From assembly GCF_005871205.1 (NCBI RefSeq), contig NZ_SWKM01000012.1, positions 434,001 to 498,000 on the forward strand: a stretch of DNA of 64,000 nt, written 5' to 3'. Under the pieces are notes generated by a model, which was given only the letters and a program-made list of their open reading frames with translations, made no database searches and had not been told where the DNA came from. The stretch is from Marinobacter alexandrii (GTDB lineage: Bacteria > Pseudomonadota > Gammaproteobacteria > Pseudomonadales > Oleiphilaceae). Shown here one piece after another: positions 45,945 to 55,162 of the stretch. Each line of letters starts with the position of its first letter. Positions within the stretch are counted from its first letter, which is position 1. The position numbers and the translations under genes are program-made.

Positions 45945-46700
45945 ATGTTGATGTTAATAGCGCGGGAAAACATGGCGCTAACCCTGTCTGCCATCGCAGC
46001 GGGTCTGTTTGCGCTGGTGGGCATCAGTTGGGGGCTTTGGATCGGCTCGCTGGTGATCCTGTTTGATGGTGCCTACTCGCTGGTCAGTGTGGTGTTGTCG
46101 CTGCTGTCGCTCTATGCAGCGCGGGTGATTCGTCGCCCGGCCTGCGCCGACTACCCGTTTGGTCGCGGCGCGATTGAGCCCCTGGTAATTGCGGTCAAAG
46201 GGCTGGTCATTGCGCTGGTGTGTCTGTTGTCAATGGTGTCCGCCGTTATCGCTCTGGTTGAGGGTGGTCGTGCGGTCAGTGCCGACATGGCCATGGTGTT
46301 TGCGGCCGTGAGTGTTGTGGGTTGCCTGGCGGTGTGGCTATACCTTGCCTGGGTAGGTAAGCGAGTTGGGTCCGGATTGGTAGTGGCGGAACGCCGTCAG
46401 TGGTTGATGGATACCATGCTGAGCGCCGCCGTTCTGATCGGCTTTGGTGTGGGTGCCTGGCTGGAACAGACTGCCTGGTCGGCCCTGGTGGTATATGCGG
46501 ACCCGGTCATGATGGTTCTTATTTCGGCCTATTTCATTGTCGTGCCGGTAAAAATGACAGCCGGGGCAGTTCGGGAATTAATGCTGGCAGCGCCGCCGGA
46601 GGCGGTTGCCAATGGCACAGGCGTACTTGCGCTCATAGCGGCTGTCTGCCCAGCGCTCATAAATCCGGGACGCGGCCGGGTAGATGATCGGCCAGAGTAG
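45945..46700 (+). CDS. cation diffusion facilitator-like protein, C terminus apparently lost
   Basis: 251 residues, six hydrophobic helices as in CDF transporters. Metal-site residues are partly degenerate: helix 2 reads FDGAYSLVS, helix 5 reads WLMDTMLS, so each site keeps one Asp but not its partner Asp or His. The usual cytosolic C-terminal domain is missing: after about residue 218 the chain is antisense to the convergent DCC gene, with which it overlaps by 123 bases. This looks like a 3' truncation or fusion, though CDF proteins without that domain are known. GGGAGAG precedes the ATG. Confidence 0.65.
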   Translation: MLMLIARENMALTLSAIAAGLFALVGISWGLWIGSLVILFDGAYSLVSVVLSLLSLYAARVIRRPACADYPFGRGAIEPLVIAVKGLVIALVCLLSMVSAVIALVEGGRAVSADMAMVFAAVSVVGCLAVWLYLAWVGKRVGSGLVVAERRQWLMDTMLSAAVLIGFGVGAWLEQTAWSALVVYADPVMMVLISAYFIVVPVKMTAGAVRELMLAAPPEAVANGTGVLALIAAVCPALINPGRGRVDDRPE

Positions 46701-46964
46701 GGGCTTGAACAGGAACCCGAAGCGGGTGTGTGACCAGGCGCGGACGTTGGCGTGCAGGCCGGTCACCCATTCCCCGGTCGACGCCATCAGGTGCAGCCGG
46801 CGCAGCAGTTGTTCGTGGCTGGGCAGCGCGGTGTTGGTGCCGCTCTGCTCGTGGATGTCGGCAAAAATCAGATTGCCGTCCTGGAGTTTGCGCAGGGTTC
46901 GGATCTCACGGGCGCACAACGGGCACTGACCGTCGTAAAAAAGCGTGTCATAGCGGGGATCCAT
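46578..46964 (-). CDS. DCC-family thiol-disulfide oxidoreductase-like protein
   Basis: 128 residues. The family motif DxxCxxC is present as YDGQCPLC (Asp11, Cys14, Cys17), with FADIH later. These small proteins are related to thioredoxin-like enzymes; their role is not well known. GGAGGA lies five bases upstream of the ATG; a TTG four codons earlier is another choice. Its C terminus, ending RLRRRCQH, overlaps the CDF gene on the other strand and may be altered. Confidence 0.82.
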   Translation of the reverse strand: MDPRYDTLFYDGQCPLCAREIRTLRKLQDGNLIFADIHEQSGTNTALPSHEQLLRRLHLMASTGEWVTGLHANVRAWSHTRFGFLFKPLLWPIIYPAASRIYERWADSRYERKYACAIGNRLRRRCQH

Positions 46965-48300
46965 CAAGTCCTCCAAGGGCTAATATCTGCTCGCGGACCT
47001 CCACTTTCCGCTGGGTTAATTGAGTCTCCAAACCGGCAACCGCCGCCGGCAAAGCTTCCGGCGAATTCCATCGGAACTGATGCAGCAGCTGAATCTGCAC
47101 CGCGAGATCCTGAAACCGGCCGAATAACTGCTGGCGCGCTTTCACCATCTTCAGCGGCCCCTTCCATCGGTCCGGTTCCAGTTCCATCAGATACCGGGCG
47201 CGCTTGTACAACTTGCGCAGGGCGTGAATCTGCTCGTCCGATGACTCAGGCGTGAGTTCTGCCGTTTTCTGGTTGCACTGGGTCATACGTCGGTCGATGG
47301 TTGTTCGGATGTCTTTATGACTCAGCGATCTGGCAAGTTTCTGAAATGCGCCAGACTCAATCAGGCTGAGCCAATCCTGCGTGCGCTTTTGGTGGCGCTT
47401 GCTGGCCAGGCTTTTGTTCAGCAGCTGTTGTTCAGCATCTGCGGCCTCTTCGAAGTAGGTGCGCAGGCCGGTTTCCAGCTCATCGTTGCCTCCGCAAAGC
47501 TCGGGCAGCTGTTGCAGCAGCACGTGCAGATCCCTCAGATGGCTGGTGGCGCCGGCCCGGTTCTTGAGCTGTTTGACGGGCCTGGCCAGCAGCTTGGAAC
47601 CATTGACCTCCCGGATGGATTCGGCGATGGCACGGCTGCGCCGCAGGGCAATCCGGTATTGATGCAAGAACTCGTCATCCAGCCCCAGTTGGACCCCCGG
47701 CTCCAGATCATTGAGCCAGTGCTGGAGGCTCTGGAGTGTGTCGGCGAGGTCCCGCTTGCGCCCTGTTGTGTCGGGGTTGGTTCGTTTTTTCTGCTTGCGG
47801 ACAAAGTGGGTATAGCTGAACTGCTGCGGCGTCAGCAGGGCGTTCAGCTTGGCCTTACCTTTAGCGAGCTGGTGCCAGTGCTCAATGGGTATGCACAAAT
47901 TCATGAAGCTGCCTGTGGGCAACTGCGCTGGCGGCTGTTTCAGTAGCCATTGGGCCAGCTCCAGCAGCGCCGGGTTGTGGCCGATGATGGCAATGGTCTC
48001 CTGGTCGCCCAGACCTTGCAGCCATTGCAACAGCTTCCGGTAATCAAAGGTGTAGAGTTCCGGGCAGGTCTGCACCCGCGTTTCGGGAAAGGTCGAGGGT
48101 AATACTCCAGCCAGGGTGGCTTGTGCCCGAACGGCAACGCTGCTGTAAACCTCACCGGCAAAGGCGTCTTGATGAGCCAGTGCCGATCCCAACGGTGCCA
48201 GTTGGCTTTGACCGCGGGCGTTCAGCGGGCGCTCCCGGTCACCGAGACTATCATCGGCCCAGCTGGATTTAGCGTGTCGGATCAGAAAAAGCTGCTTCAT
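46948..48300 (-). CDS. SixA phosphohistidine phosphatase fused to a CHAD domain
   Basis: 450 residues. N-terminal SixA-like histidine phosphatase: LIRHAKSSW (His9) and IIGHNP (His108). The rest is a CHAD domain (about 185-440) rich in conserved His, Arg and Lys (HQYRIALRRSRAIAE, HALRKLYKRARYLMEL), known in other proteins to bind polyphosphate. The two activities in one chain suggest phosphatase action linked to polyphosphate or phosphohistidine control. It overlaps the DCC gene by 17 bases. Substrate unknown. Confidence 0.88.
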   Translation of the reverse strand: MKQLFLIRHAKSSWADDSLGDRERPLNARGQSQLAPLGSALAHQDAFAGEVYSSVAVRAQATLAGVLPSTFPETRVQTCPELYTFDYRKLLQWLQGLGDQETIAIIGHNPALLELAQWLLKQPPAQLPTGSFMNLCIPIEHWHQLAKGKAKLNALLTPQQFSYTHFVRKQKKRTNPDTTGRKRDLADTLQSLQHWLNDLEPGVQLGLDDEFLHQYRIALRRSRAIAESIREVNGSKLLARPVKQLKNRAGATSHLRDLHVLLQQLPELCGGNDELETGLRTYFEEAADAEQQLLNKSLASKRHQKRTQDWLSLIESGAFQKLARSLSHKDIRTTIDRRMTQCNQKTAELTPESSDEQIHALRKLYKRARYLMELEPDRWKGPLKMVKARQQLFGRFQDLAVQIQLLHQFRWNSPEALPAAVAGLETQLTQRKVEVREQILALGGLDGSPL

Positions 48301-48548
48301 GGTTCCATCCCGCTGAAGGGAAAATTTGTTTATTCGAATTCAAGTTTGGCGGCCGGTGGCCGACAGTTGGATTAAGATCGTGCGTGAATGAGATCAGTCT
48401 AGAGTCAGCGTTAGATTGATGCATAAGACACACTGGGTGCGCCCTATGCTGGTTGCAGCATCGTTACCTGCCTTAACATACTGGAACAGCACGCGACGAA
48501 TCTCTGTGGATAATTCATAACTCTAATCAGTCCTCAAGGATAGTTGAC

Positions 48549-50225
48549 ATGAACCTTCTGAACACTCTTCGTATTCGCTCGCGGCTGCTTCTGGCGGTGC
48601 TGGTCCCTGTTATCCTCACGGCGGCCACCCTGGCCTGGATTACCGTCATTCAGATCGACGCTCATGGAAAGGCCGAGCTCCACCGTCTCAAAACCGATTT
48701 GCTGGAGACCCGGAAAAACGGCTTAAAAAACTTGGTGGATGCCGCCAAGGCCGTAGTTCTGGAAGCGAAGAGCGATCCTGACTTGACCGAAGAGGAAGCC
48801 AAGGCTGAGGCTGCGTCACGCCTGCGCAGTATCCGGTTCGATAAGACTAACTATGTGTTCGCTTATACCCGGGATGTGAATAACCTGGCCTATGCGCCGG
48901 ACCCCTCCAAGGAAGGACCAAGCAATAATCCGACCTTGAAAAAGCTGGTGCAGGCGCTGTTCAACGCGGCAGAGTCTGATGGTTTTCACGGCTACGACTG
49001 GGTGAATCCGGGCTCCGGTAAGGAAGAGCCGAAAGTGTCCTATTCCACGATTATTCCGGGCTGGGACTGGATGATTGGCGCCGGTGTATACGTCACCAAT
49101 ATCGATCAGGAAGTTGCGTCAGCCAAAGCCGAGATTGCTGAAGATCGAAACGCCACACTTAGCTTTATTTTGCTGGTGACCGTTGTTGTCGTGGTGATTG
49201 CTATGCTGATCGGCCTATTGGTTGGCCGCTCGGTCACCCAACCACTGAAAAAAGTCAGCGACACGATGCAGGAAATCGCCGACGGCGATGGCGATCTGCG
49301 CCAGCGGTTACCCGAAGAGGGTAGCGATGAGCTGTCCGAACTGGGTCGTCGCTTCAATGCCTTCGTGATCAAGATCCAGAACACCATTCGCGAGGTTGGT
49401 GCCACCACGGATCAGGTCGCCTCGGCGGCCGAAGAATTGAGCCGGGTGGCGAACGAAACCCGCGCCTCAGTTCGGGAGCAGGGTTCAGAAACCGACCAGA
49501 TTGCGTCGGCTATCAATGAAATGGCGACGACCATTCAGCAGATTTCCGGCAATGCCAACCAGGTCGAAAGTGCTGCATCGGACGCCGACCGCGTCGCCCG
49601 AGACGGTGGTGAAACCATTGTCAGTGCCCAGGGCGCGGTCAACAAGCTGTCCGAGGAAATCCAGGAGAGCGCCCGCACCATTGATGCGTTGGCGGAAAAA
49701 TCCGACGACATTCAGCAGGTTTTGGATGTCATCCATGCAGTCACTGAGCAGACCAACCTGCTGGCGTTGAATGCCGCCATTGAGGCCGCCCGTGCCGGTG
49801 AGCATGGGCGTGGCTTCTCGGTGGTGGCCGATGAGGTGCGTCAACTGGCCAAGCGCAGCGCCGAGTCCGCCGATCAGATCCGCGAGATGGTGGATGGCTT
49901 CGTGTCGGAATCCCGCTCAGCGGTTGAGCGTATGAACAAGTCCCGTGACCGGTCTTCGGAAACCGTGGAGCGTATCAATCACGCCTCCACCGCCCTGGGC
50001 ACCATCGAAAAATCAGTGGGTCAGATCCACGACCAGGTGACTCAGATTGCCACCGCCGCCGAACAACAGAGTCAGGTGGCCGAGGAAATAAACCAGAACG
50101 TGGTGCGCATTGTCGACGCCGCTCAACGCAGCGACACCGGCGTAACCCAAACCAACGATGCGAGCCACGAGTTGGCCCGCCTGGGTGAAACTCTGCGCGG
50201 GCTGGTGGGCCAGTTCAAGGTGTGA
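48549..50225 (+). CDS. chemoreceptor with Cache domain
   Basis: 558 residues. First membrane helix (about 12-34), periplasmic sCache-like domain (about 40-185, with [16 protein letters not shown] and [10 protein letters not shown]), second helix (about 200-222), HAMP, and signalling domain with [20 protein letters not shown] and [19 protein letters not shown]. It senses a small ligand such as a carboxylate. One base separates it from the convergent regulator gene. No aromatic-site motif was found upstream. Confidence 0.92.
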   Translation: MNLLNTLRIRSRLLLAVLVPVILTAATLAWITVIQIDAHGKAELHRLKTDLLETRKNGLKNLVDAAKAVVLEAKSDPDLTEEEAKAEAASRLRSIRFDKTNYVFAYTRDVNNLAYAPDPSKEGPSNNPTLKKLVQALFNAAESDGFHGYDWVNPGSGKEEPKVSYSTIIPGWDWMIGAGVYVTNIDQEVASAKAEIAEDRNATLSFILLVTVVVVVIAMLIGLLVGRSVTQPLKKVSDTMQEIADGDGDLRQRLPEEGSDELSELGRRFNAFVIKIQNTIREVGATTDQVASAAEELSRVANETRASVREQGSETDQIASAINEMATTIQQISGNANQVESAASDADRVARDGGETIVSAQGAVNKLSEEIQESARTIDALAEKSDDIQQVLDVIHAVTEQTNLLALNAAIEAARAGEHGRGFSVVADEVRQLAKRSAESADQIREMVDGFVSESRSAVERMNKSRDRSSETVERINHASTALGTIEKSVGQIHDQVTQIATAAEQQSQVAEEINQNVVRIVDAAQRSDTGVTQTNDASHELARLGETLRGLVGQFKV

Positions 50226-50226
50226 G

Positions 50227-51411
50227 TCAGAGTCCCTCGTTCTGCTTGATCAGTTCCCTGAGCCTGCGTGAACGGCGGGCTCGGGACAGAAGCGTGGTGA
50301 GCAGATAGTCCGGGTCGAACGGTTTGATAATGTAGTCGTCACCCCCCAAGGCGGCGCCTATAATCTTTTGATCAGGGTGGGTATCGGTGGTCAGGAAGAG
50401 GATCGGCACAGGGTCGAGTCGTCGGTCCTGACGCATTACTGCCGCCAGTTCGGTGCCAGAGACCTCTGGCATGATTACATCCAGAAGAATGATGTCTGGT
50501 TCGAATGCTCGCGCGGCGTCCAGTGCGGTCATTGGGTCACTGACTGGGTAGACCGCCAGTCCCGCCTGCTCCAGAAGCACCTGGTTTACCTGCAGGGTGG
50601 TTTCGTCGTCGTCCACCATCAGAACCCGGAATGGCGGCGAATCCTTGCGATCGGTGAATTCGTGGGCCAGGTCTATCAGGTCTGTCTGAGTGACCGGCTT
50701 CTCCAGGTAGCGAGAGGCGCCCGACCGCAACGCCGTCAGGCGTGCCTCCATATCATCCCGGACCGAGAGGAATGCAACCGGCGGCAGTCGTCCTACTGTG
50801 CGCTTCAGGTACTCGATGACGCGGGGCCCCGCAGTGCGTTCGTTGCCGAAGACGACGTCCATGAGGATCAAATCCGGGGTTGGCAGAACTTCGAAGGTGT
50901 CGCCGTAGATGGTCGCTGACAAAAACACCTGGGCATCGAAGCCGGCCGCTTCCAGCCACAGCAGCATTTCGTTGGCGACCAGCTCGTTATCTTCAATAAT
51001 GTGGATCTTTCGGCTGCCAGGGAAGAACCGCTGATCCAGTTCGGGCTCTTGATCAAAATCCATAGTGCGCATTTTCTGCACCAGGTTAAGCATGTCTCTT
51101 CGTTTTTCTTCCGGACCACGCGGGCTGGTGCTGAACCAGCCATCAATGAGGTCCAGCAGCCGCTTGGCAGCGTCGGACACGGAATGTAGGCCTACAGAAC
51201 CTGCCGAGCCGGCCAGTTTGTGGGCCTCCTGGTAGGTCATGTTGAGGCCCGAGCGCACGGCGGCACCGTCCTCGGCGTATTCGCGGTCCACAGGAATGGT
51301 ACTGATCAGATACTCCAGCCGGTCCAACCGCCTGGGGAGCCGTTCCTGGTAACTTTGGCGTAGTTGTTTCAGGCGCGCCTGCGGACTATCTAGATCTTTA
51401 TTGGTGTCCAT
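50227..51411 (-). CDS. HPt-REC-REC signalling protein
   Basis: 394 residues. Order: HPt domain (His64 in EAHKLAGSAGS), then a receiver with Asp185 (LILMDVVFG) and a second with Asp311 (IILLDVIMP). It lacks an output domain, so it is a phosphorelay intermediate or a c-di-GMP-free modulator. It lies convergent to the chemoreceptor. The ATG chosen has CTGGG eight bases upstream; another ATG sits two codons earlier, and a long open frame extends further without a match. Confidence 0.85.
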   Translation of the reverse strand: MDTNKDLDSPQARLKQLRQSYQERLPRRLDRLEYLISTIPVDREYAEDGAAVRSGLNMTYQEAHKLAGSAGSVGLHSVSDAAKRLLDLIDGWFSTSPRGPEEKRRDMLNLVQKMRTMDFDQEPELDQRFFPGSRKIHIIEDNELVANEMLLWLEAAGFDAQVFLSATIYGDTFEVLPTPDLILMDVVFGNERTAGPRVIEYLKRTVGRLPPVAFLSVRDDMEARLTALRSGASRYLEKPVTQTDLIDLAHEFTDRKDSPPFRVLMVDDDETTLQVNQVLLEQAGLAVYPVSDPMTALDAARAFEPDIILLDVIMPEVSGTELAAVMRQDRRLDPVPILFLTTDTHPDQKIIGAALGGDDYIIKPFDPDYLLTTLLSRARRSRRLRELIKQNEGL

Positions 51412-51582
51412 GTACATTGCCCAGATTCCATTCGCATTGGTCGAAGAAAACCTACTCCACAATGGAACATAGTCCAATCCCCTGGGCGAATCCAGTAAGC
51501 TCAGAGTAGGGCTTGGCGGGATGCTTGATCCCACGCTAGTATTGGCTCGGGATAAAAAAATACCTAAATAACAATCGGATTA

Positions 51583-52662
51583 ATGGTGTCAACAATGATA
51601 ATGCGCCCGCTCAAAATAGCCGCGTTTGTGCTGCTGTTTGCTTTTAGTTCACTCAGCCTGGCTGAGGACAGTTTCACGTTGCGCCTCGCGCAAACCTGGG
51701 GCCCGAATTCACCAATTCTCGGAGAAACCGTAGAGCACATGGCCAAGATGGCCGAAACCATGTCCAGTGGCCGGCTCAAGATTCGTATCGACGCCTCCAA
51801 CAAGCACAAGGCGCCTTTCGGGATCTTCGATCTGGTACGCAACGGCCAGTACGACATGGGCCACACGGCGTCCTATTACTACAAGGGCACCATCCCCAAT
51901 GCCATGTACTTCACCACCGTACCGTTCGGCATGATCGCTCCGGAGCAGTACGCCTGGTTCTATCACGGCGAGGGCATGGAACTGATGCGCAAGGTGTATG
52001 AGCCATATGGTCTGCTGTCGTTTCCCGGTGGTAACACCGGCAATCAGATGGGCGGCTGGTTCCGCGATGAGATCAACTCCCTGGAAGATCTGAAGGGTAT
52101 TAAGATGCGCACACCAGGCTTTGCCGGTGAGGTGATGTCTGAGCTGGGTGTTGCAGTCACCAACATTCCGCCGGGCGAACTGTACAGCGCACTGGAACGC
52201 GGCACGATTGATGCTCTGGAGTGGGTGGGTCCGGCACTGGATTTCAATATGGGCTTCCACCAGATCGCCAAGAACTACTACTCAGGGTGGCACGAACCGG
52301 GTGCTGAAGTGCAGTTCCTGATCAACGAAGGCACTTGGAACAAGCTGCCCGAGGATCTGCAGGAAGTGCTGCGCGTGGCCATGCGCACCGCTGCCTATGA
52401 CATGTACATCCAGAGCACCCACGAGAGCGGCGTGGCGTGGGACAAGATGAAAGAAAACTACCCGGATGTGACCCACAGAACCTTCCCGCCGGAAGTCATT
52501 GAGGCCCTGCGCAGCGCCACCAACAAGCTGCTCAAGGAAGCGGCCGAGAACGACCCGCTGGCAAAAGAGATTATCACGTCCCAGCGCGAGTACATGCGGC
52601 AGGTTCGTCAGTGGACCAATATTTCAGACAAGGCCTATCTCGATAGCGTGGCCGGAGAATAA
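51583..52662 (+). CDS. orphan TRAP transporter substrate-binding protein (DctP family)
   Basis: 359 residues with an N-terminal signal region ending near SLA-E. Mature chain has the DctP fold: LRLAQTWGPNSPILGETVEH, AGEVMSELGVAVTNIPPGEL and EWVGPALDFNMGFHQIAKNYY. TRAP uptake needs DctQ and DctM subunits, but none is beside this gene; the nearest are the tea genes several kilobases on, which have their own binding protein. Start could be this ATG or one four or six codons later. Confidence 0.85.
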   Translation: MVSTMIMRPLKIAAFVLLFAFSSLSLAEDSFTLRLAQTWGPNSPILGETVEHMAKMAETMSSGRLKIRIDASNKHKAPFGIFDLVRNGQYDMGHTASYYYKGTIPNAMYFTTVPFGMIAPEQYAWFYHGEGMELMRKVYEPYGLLSFPGGNTGNQMGGWFRDEINSLEDLKGIKMRTPGFAGEVMSELGVAVTNIPPGELYSALERGTIDALEWVGPALDFNMGFHQIAKNYYSGWHEPGAEVQFLINEGTWNKLPEDLQEVLRVAMRTAAYDMYIQSTHESGVAWDKMKENYPDVTHRTFPPEVIEALRSATNKLLKEAAENDPLAKEIITSQREYMRQVRQWTNISDKAYLDSVAGE

Positions 52663-52701
52663 CGCAGTAGCAAGCGCCAGCTTGTGATGGGCTGCTTGTG
52701 A

Positions 52702-52740
52702 GGGGCGTGGGGGCTTCGGATTATCCCCGCGCCCCTTTTT
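52702..52740 (+). terminator. intrinsic terminator after the orphan TRAP gene
   Basis: Eleven-pair stem (GGGGCGTGGGG with CCCCGCGCCCC, one G-T pair) and a T-run at 52736-52740. It closes the TRAP binding-protein message 40 bases after the stop. Confidence 0.88.
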
Positions 52741-52855
52741 GTTTTCGCCGCTTCGTGCTTCGGCCTCCGGTTTTTATTGGCCGATGGGGCCGATCTGTGC
52801 TGTATTGATCTATAGTTTCTATTTGATCAATTCTCAGTTCAGGTTCCCAATCCAG

Positions 52856-55129
52856 ATGCCTGTGGTTCGTTCCGTGCACCTGATCACCCTGTTGTTGCTG
52901 GCGCTGATGTTGGCCGGCACGGCTACAGCTGCGTCTCTGCCGGTGGCCGAGGGCTGGGAATATCGCTGGGGAGATTCGCCCTTTGACGCCGATGGCACCC
53001 CCGATTGGGTTCAACAGGACGCACCAGGCGAGTGGCAGAGCATTGACTTTCCCTCCAATCCACCCGATCGCGATGGGCAAGAGCATGTCTGGTACCGGGT
53101 AACGCCGCCTTCCGGCGATTTCCAGGAACCTGTGCTGTACATTTTCAGCGTCGACATCATTTTCCAGGTGTATCTGGGTGGCGACAAAATCTATCAGTAT
53201 GGCGCTTTTGATAGTGAAGGCCGAGGCTCATTTGAGGGCTGGCCCTGGCACGCCATACCGCTCCCTGAGGATTACCAGGGCAAGCCGATCTACTTCCGGG
53301 TGTTTTCGGACTACACCGACATTGGCTTGTGGGGTGAAGTCGCGATCATGGATTACACCGATCTGGTGCTGTTCATCCTAAGAAACTCCCTGGAGGCGTT
53401 GATCGTGGCGGGCTTCGCCGCCCTGATTGCGACCCTGACGCTGATTTTCTCCATGCTGCAAACGGAAAAGAAGACTTTCGCCTGCATTTCCCTGTTTGCC
53501 ATGTCCGCTGGCTTGATGCTGGTGGCCGAAAGCCAGGCCAGCCTGCTGATCACCCACCAGCCTTTGCTGTGGGATTACCTGGCGGCCGGTTCCTATTACA
53601 TGCTGCCGGTGGCCCTTGCCCTGATGCTGGAACACTGGCTGTCCGATCACCGCCCCTGGCTCATCAACTGGATCTGGAAGCTGCACCTGGTGTACCTGGT
53701 GGGAGCGATAGGGCTATCACTGTCTGGGCTGATAGATTTGTCGTCGACTTTCCCGGTCTTTGACGCCCTGTTCTTGATCACGGTGATGTCTATGGTCACG
53801 GTTGCTGTGCGCCGGTTCCGTCATCTGTTGCTGGAACATCGGGTTTTGCTGGTGACCTTTGGGGTCTTTTGCGCTTTGCTGGTGGCCGAGATGGCGGTGG
53901 CCCATGGTGTGTTGCCGTGGGGCCGGATACCCGTTAGCTGGGGCATCCTGGTTTTTCTGATCGCGGTGGTGGTGATCGCTCTGTGGCATTACGCACGAAC
54001 TCAAAAGGCGCTGACGCAGCTGGCGTTTTCCTTGGAGCAGAAGGTGGCGGAGCGGACCGCACGGGCGGAATCCCTGACTCGCCGTGAGCAGGCTCGTGTG
54101 CGGCTGCTGACCTTTGAAAACGAAAAAAATCGGGTGCTGGGCGATATAATCACCCAGTTGCAGGACTGTCTGAACCTGGGGCAAGCTTACGCTGTGCTGA
54201 CAGGCAGTTTGCCGGATCTGTGCAGCCCTCTGCGTGGTGCGCTGTATCGGCGCACGCCCAATGAAACGTATCAACGGCTCTCGCAATGGGGAGTGGAAGG
54301 CGAACACCCCGCCATGCCGCGTCAGCTGTACAGCAGTGAAGGGTTGCCCCGGCCCTCGCAGCTCCCGCCGGCCTCATCTGAGGCCACAGGCTCGGATCGG
54401 CAACGGACGAAACCGGACCTGCTGTGTTTCTGGATCAACCTAGAGTCGGCTAGCGATGGGCAGGTGACCGAAAGCTTACTGCTGCTGGAAAGTGAGGGCC
54501 TGTTCGACGCCGCCAACAGCGAATACGGCGTGGCGCGGCTGTTCGCGGTACTGAATCAGGCAATCCAGCGAATTGGCATCACCCTGTCCAGTATCTCCCT
54601 GCGTGAGGAACTGCAGAAGTTCTCCTACGAAGACTCGTTAACCGGCCTGAAAAACCGACGCTACTTTGATCAGCTGTTTCAGCACCAGTGTGCCGTAGCT
54701 CAGCGGGGGCGAACGCCGCTTTCACTGCTGGTCATTGATATCGATCATTTCAAAACCTTCAACGACACCCATGGGCACGAGGCCGGTGACCAAGCGCTGC
54801 AATCCGTTGCCTCGGTGCTGCTCAACCAGTTCCGGGAAAGCGACATCGTGTGCCGCTTTGGCGGCGAGGAGTTTGTGGTGATCCTGCCGGGGGCGCTGAC
54901 GGGCGATGGCAGAGAGCGGGCCCAAAGCCTGTGCGATGCGGTTGCCAGCGTTGATGTGGTTTTCGAGGGGCAGAATCTTGGCGCGGTGACGGTGTCGGTG
55001 GGCGTGGCCAGTTGGCCGGAGGCTGACGGCGAACCGCGTCAGCTGCTCAGCCTCGCTGACCAGGCCCTGTATCAGGCCAAGGAAGAGGGGCGGAATCGGG
55101 TCTGGATCCACGGGGGGCAGGCCGCTTAA
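52856..55129 (+). CDS. 7TM-type diguanylate cyclase
   Basis: 757 residues. Signal peptide, a periplasmic beta-jellyroll like the 7TMR-DISM extracellular domain (FQVYLGGDKIYQYGAF and YFRVFSDYTDIGLWG), seven hydrophobic helices (about 180-385), a coiled linker, a GAF-like region and a GGDEF domain with active RFGGEEFVVILPG. The I-site RESD is intact, so product inhibition is expected, unlike the first cyclase. The ATG chosen follows the terminator region and gives a clean signal peptide; a long upstream extension is rejected. Confidence 0.88.
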   Translation: MPVVRSVHLITLLLLALMLAGTATAASLPVAEGWEYRWGDSPFDADGTPDWVQQDAPGEWQSIDFPSNPPDRDGQEHVWYRVTPPSGDFQEPVLYIFSVDIIFQVYLGGDKIYQYGAFDSEGRGSFEGWPWHAIPLPEDYQGKPIYFRVFSDYTDIGLWGEVAIMDYTDLVLFILRNSLEALIVAGFAALIATLTLIFSMLQTEKKTFACISLFAMSAGLMLVAESQASLLITHQPLLWDYLAAGSYYMLPVALALMLEHWLSDHRPWLINWIWKLHLVYLVGAIGLSLSGLIDLSSTFPVFDALFLITVMSMVTVAVRRFRHLLLEHRVLLVTFGVFCALLVAEMAVAHGVLPWGRIPVSWGILVFLIAVVVIALWHYARTQKALTQLAFSLEQKVAERTARAESLTRREQARVRLLTFENEKNRVLGDIITQLQDCLNLGQAYAVLTGSLPDLCSPLRGALYRRTPNETYQRLSQWGVEGEHPAMPRQLYSSEGLPRPSQLPPASSEATGSDRQRTKPDLLCFWINLESASDGQVTESLLLLESEGLFDAANSEYGVARLFAVLNQAIQRIGITLSSISLREELQKFSYEDSLTGLKNRRYFDQLFQHQCAVAQRGRTPLSLLVIDIDHFKTFNDTHGHEAGDQALQSVASVLLNQFRESDIVCRFGGEEFVVILPGALTGDGRERAQSLCDAVASVDVVFEGQNLGAVTVSVGVASWPEADGEPRQLLSLADQALYQAKEEGRNRVWIHGGQAA

Positions 55130-55162
55130 GCGTACCTGGTCCCCGCCGTTTCCGCATCTCGC

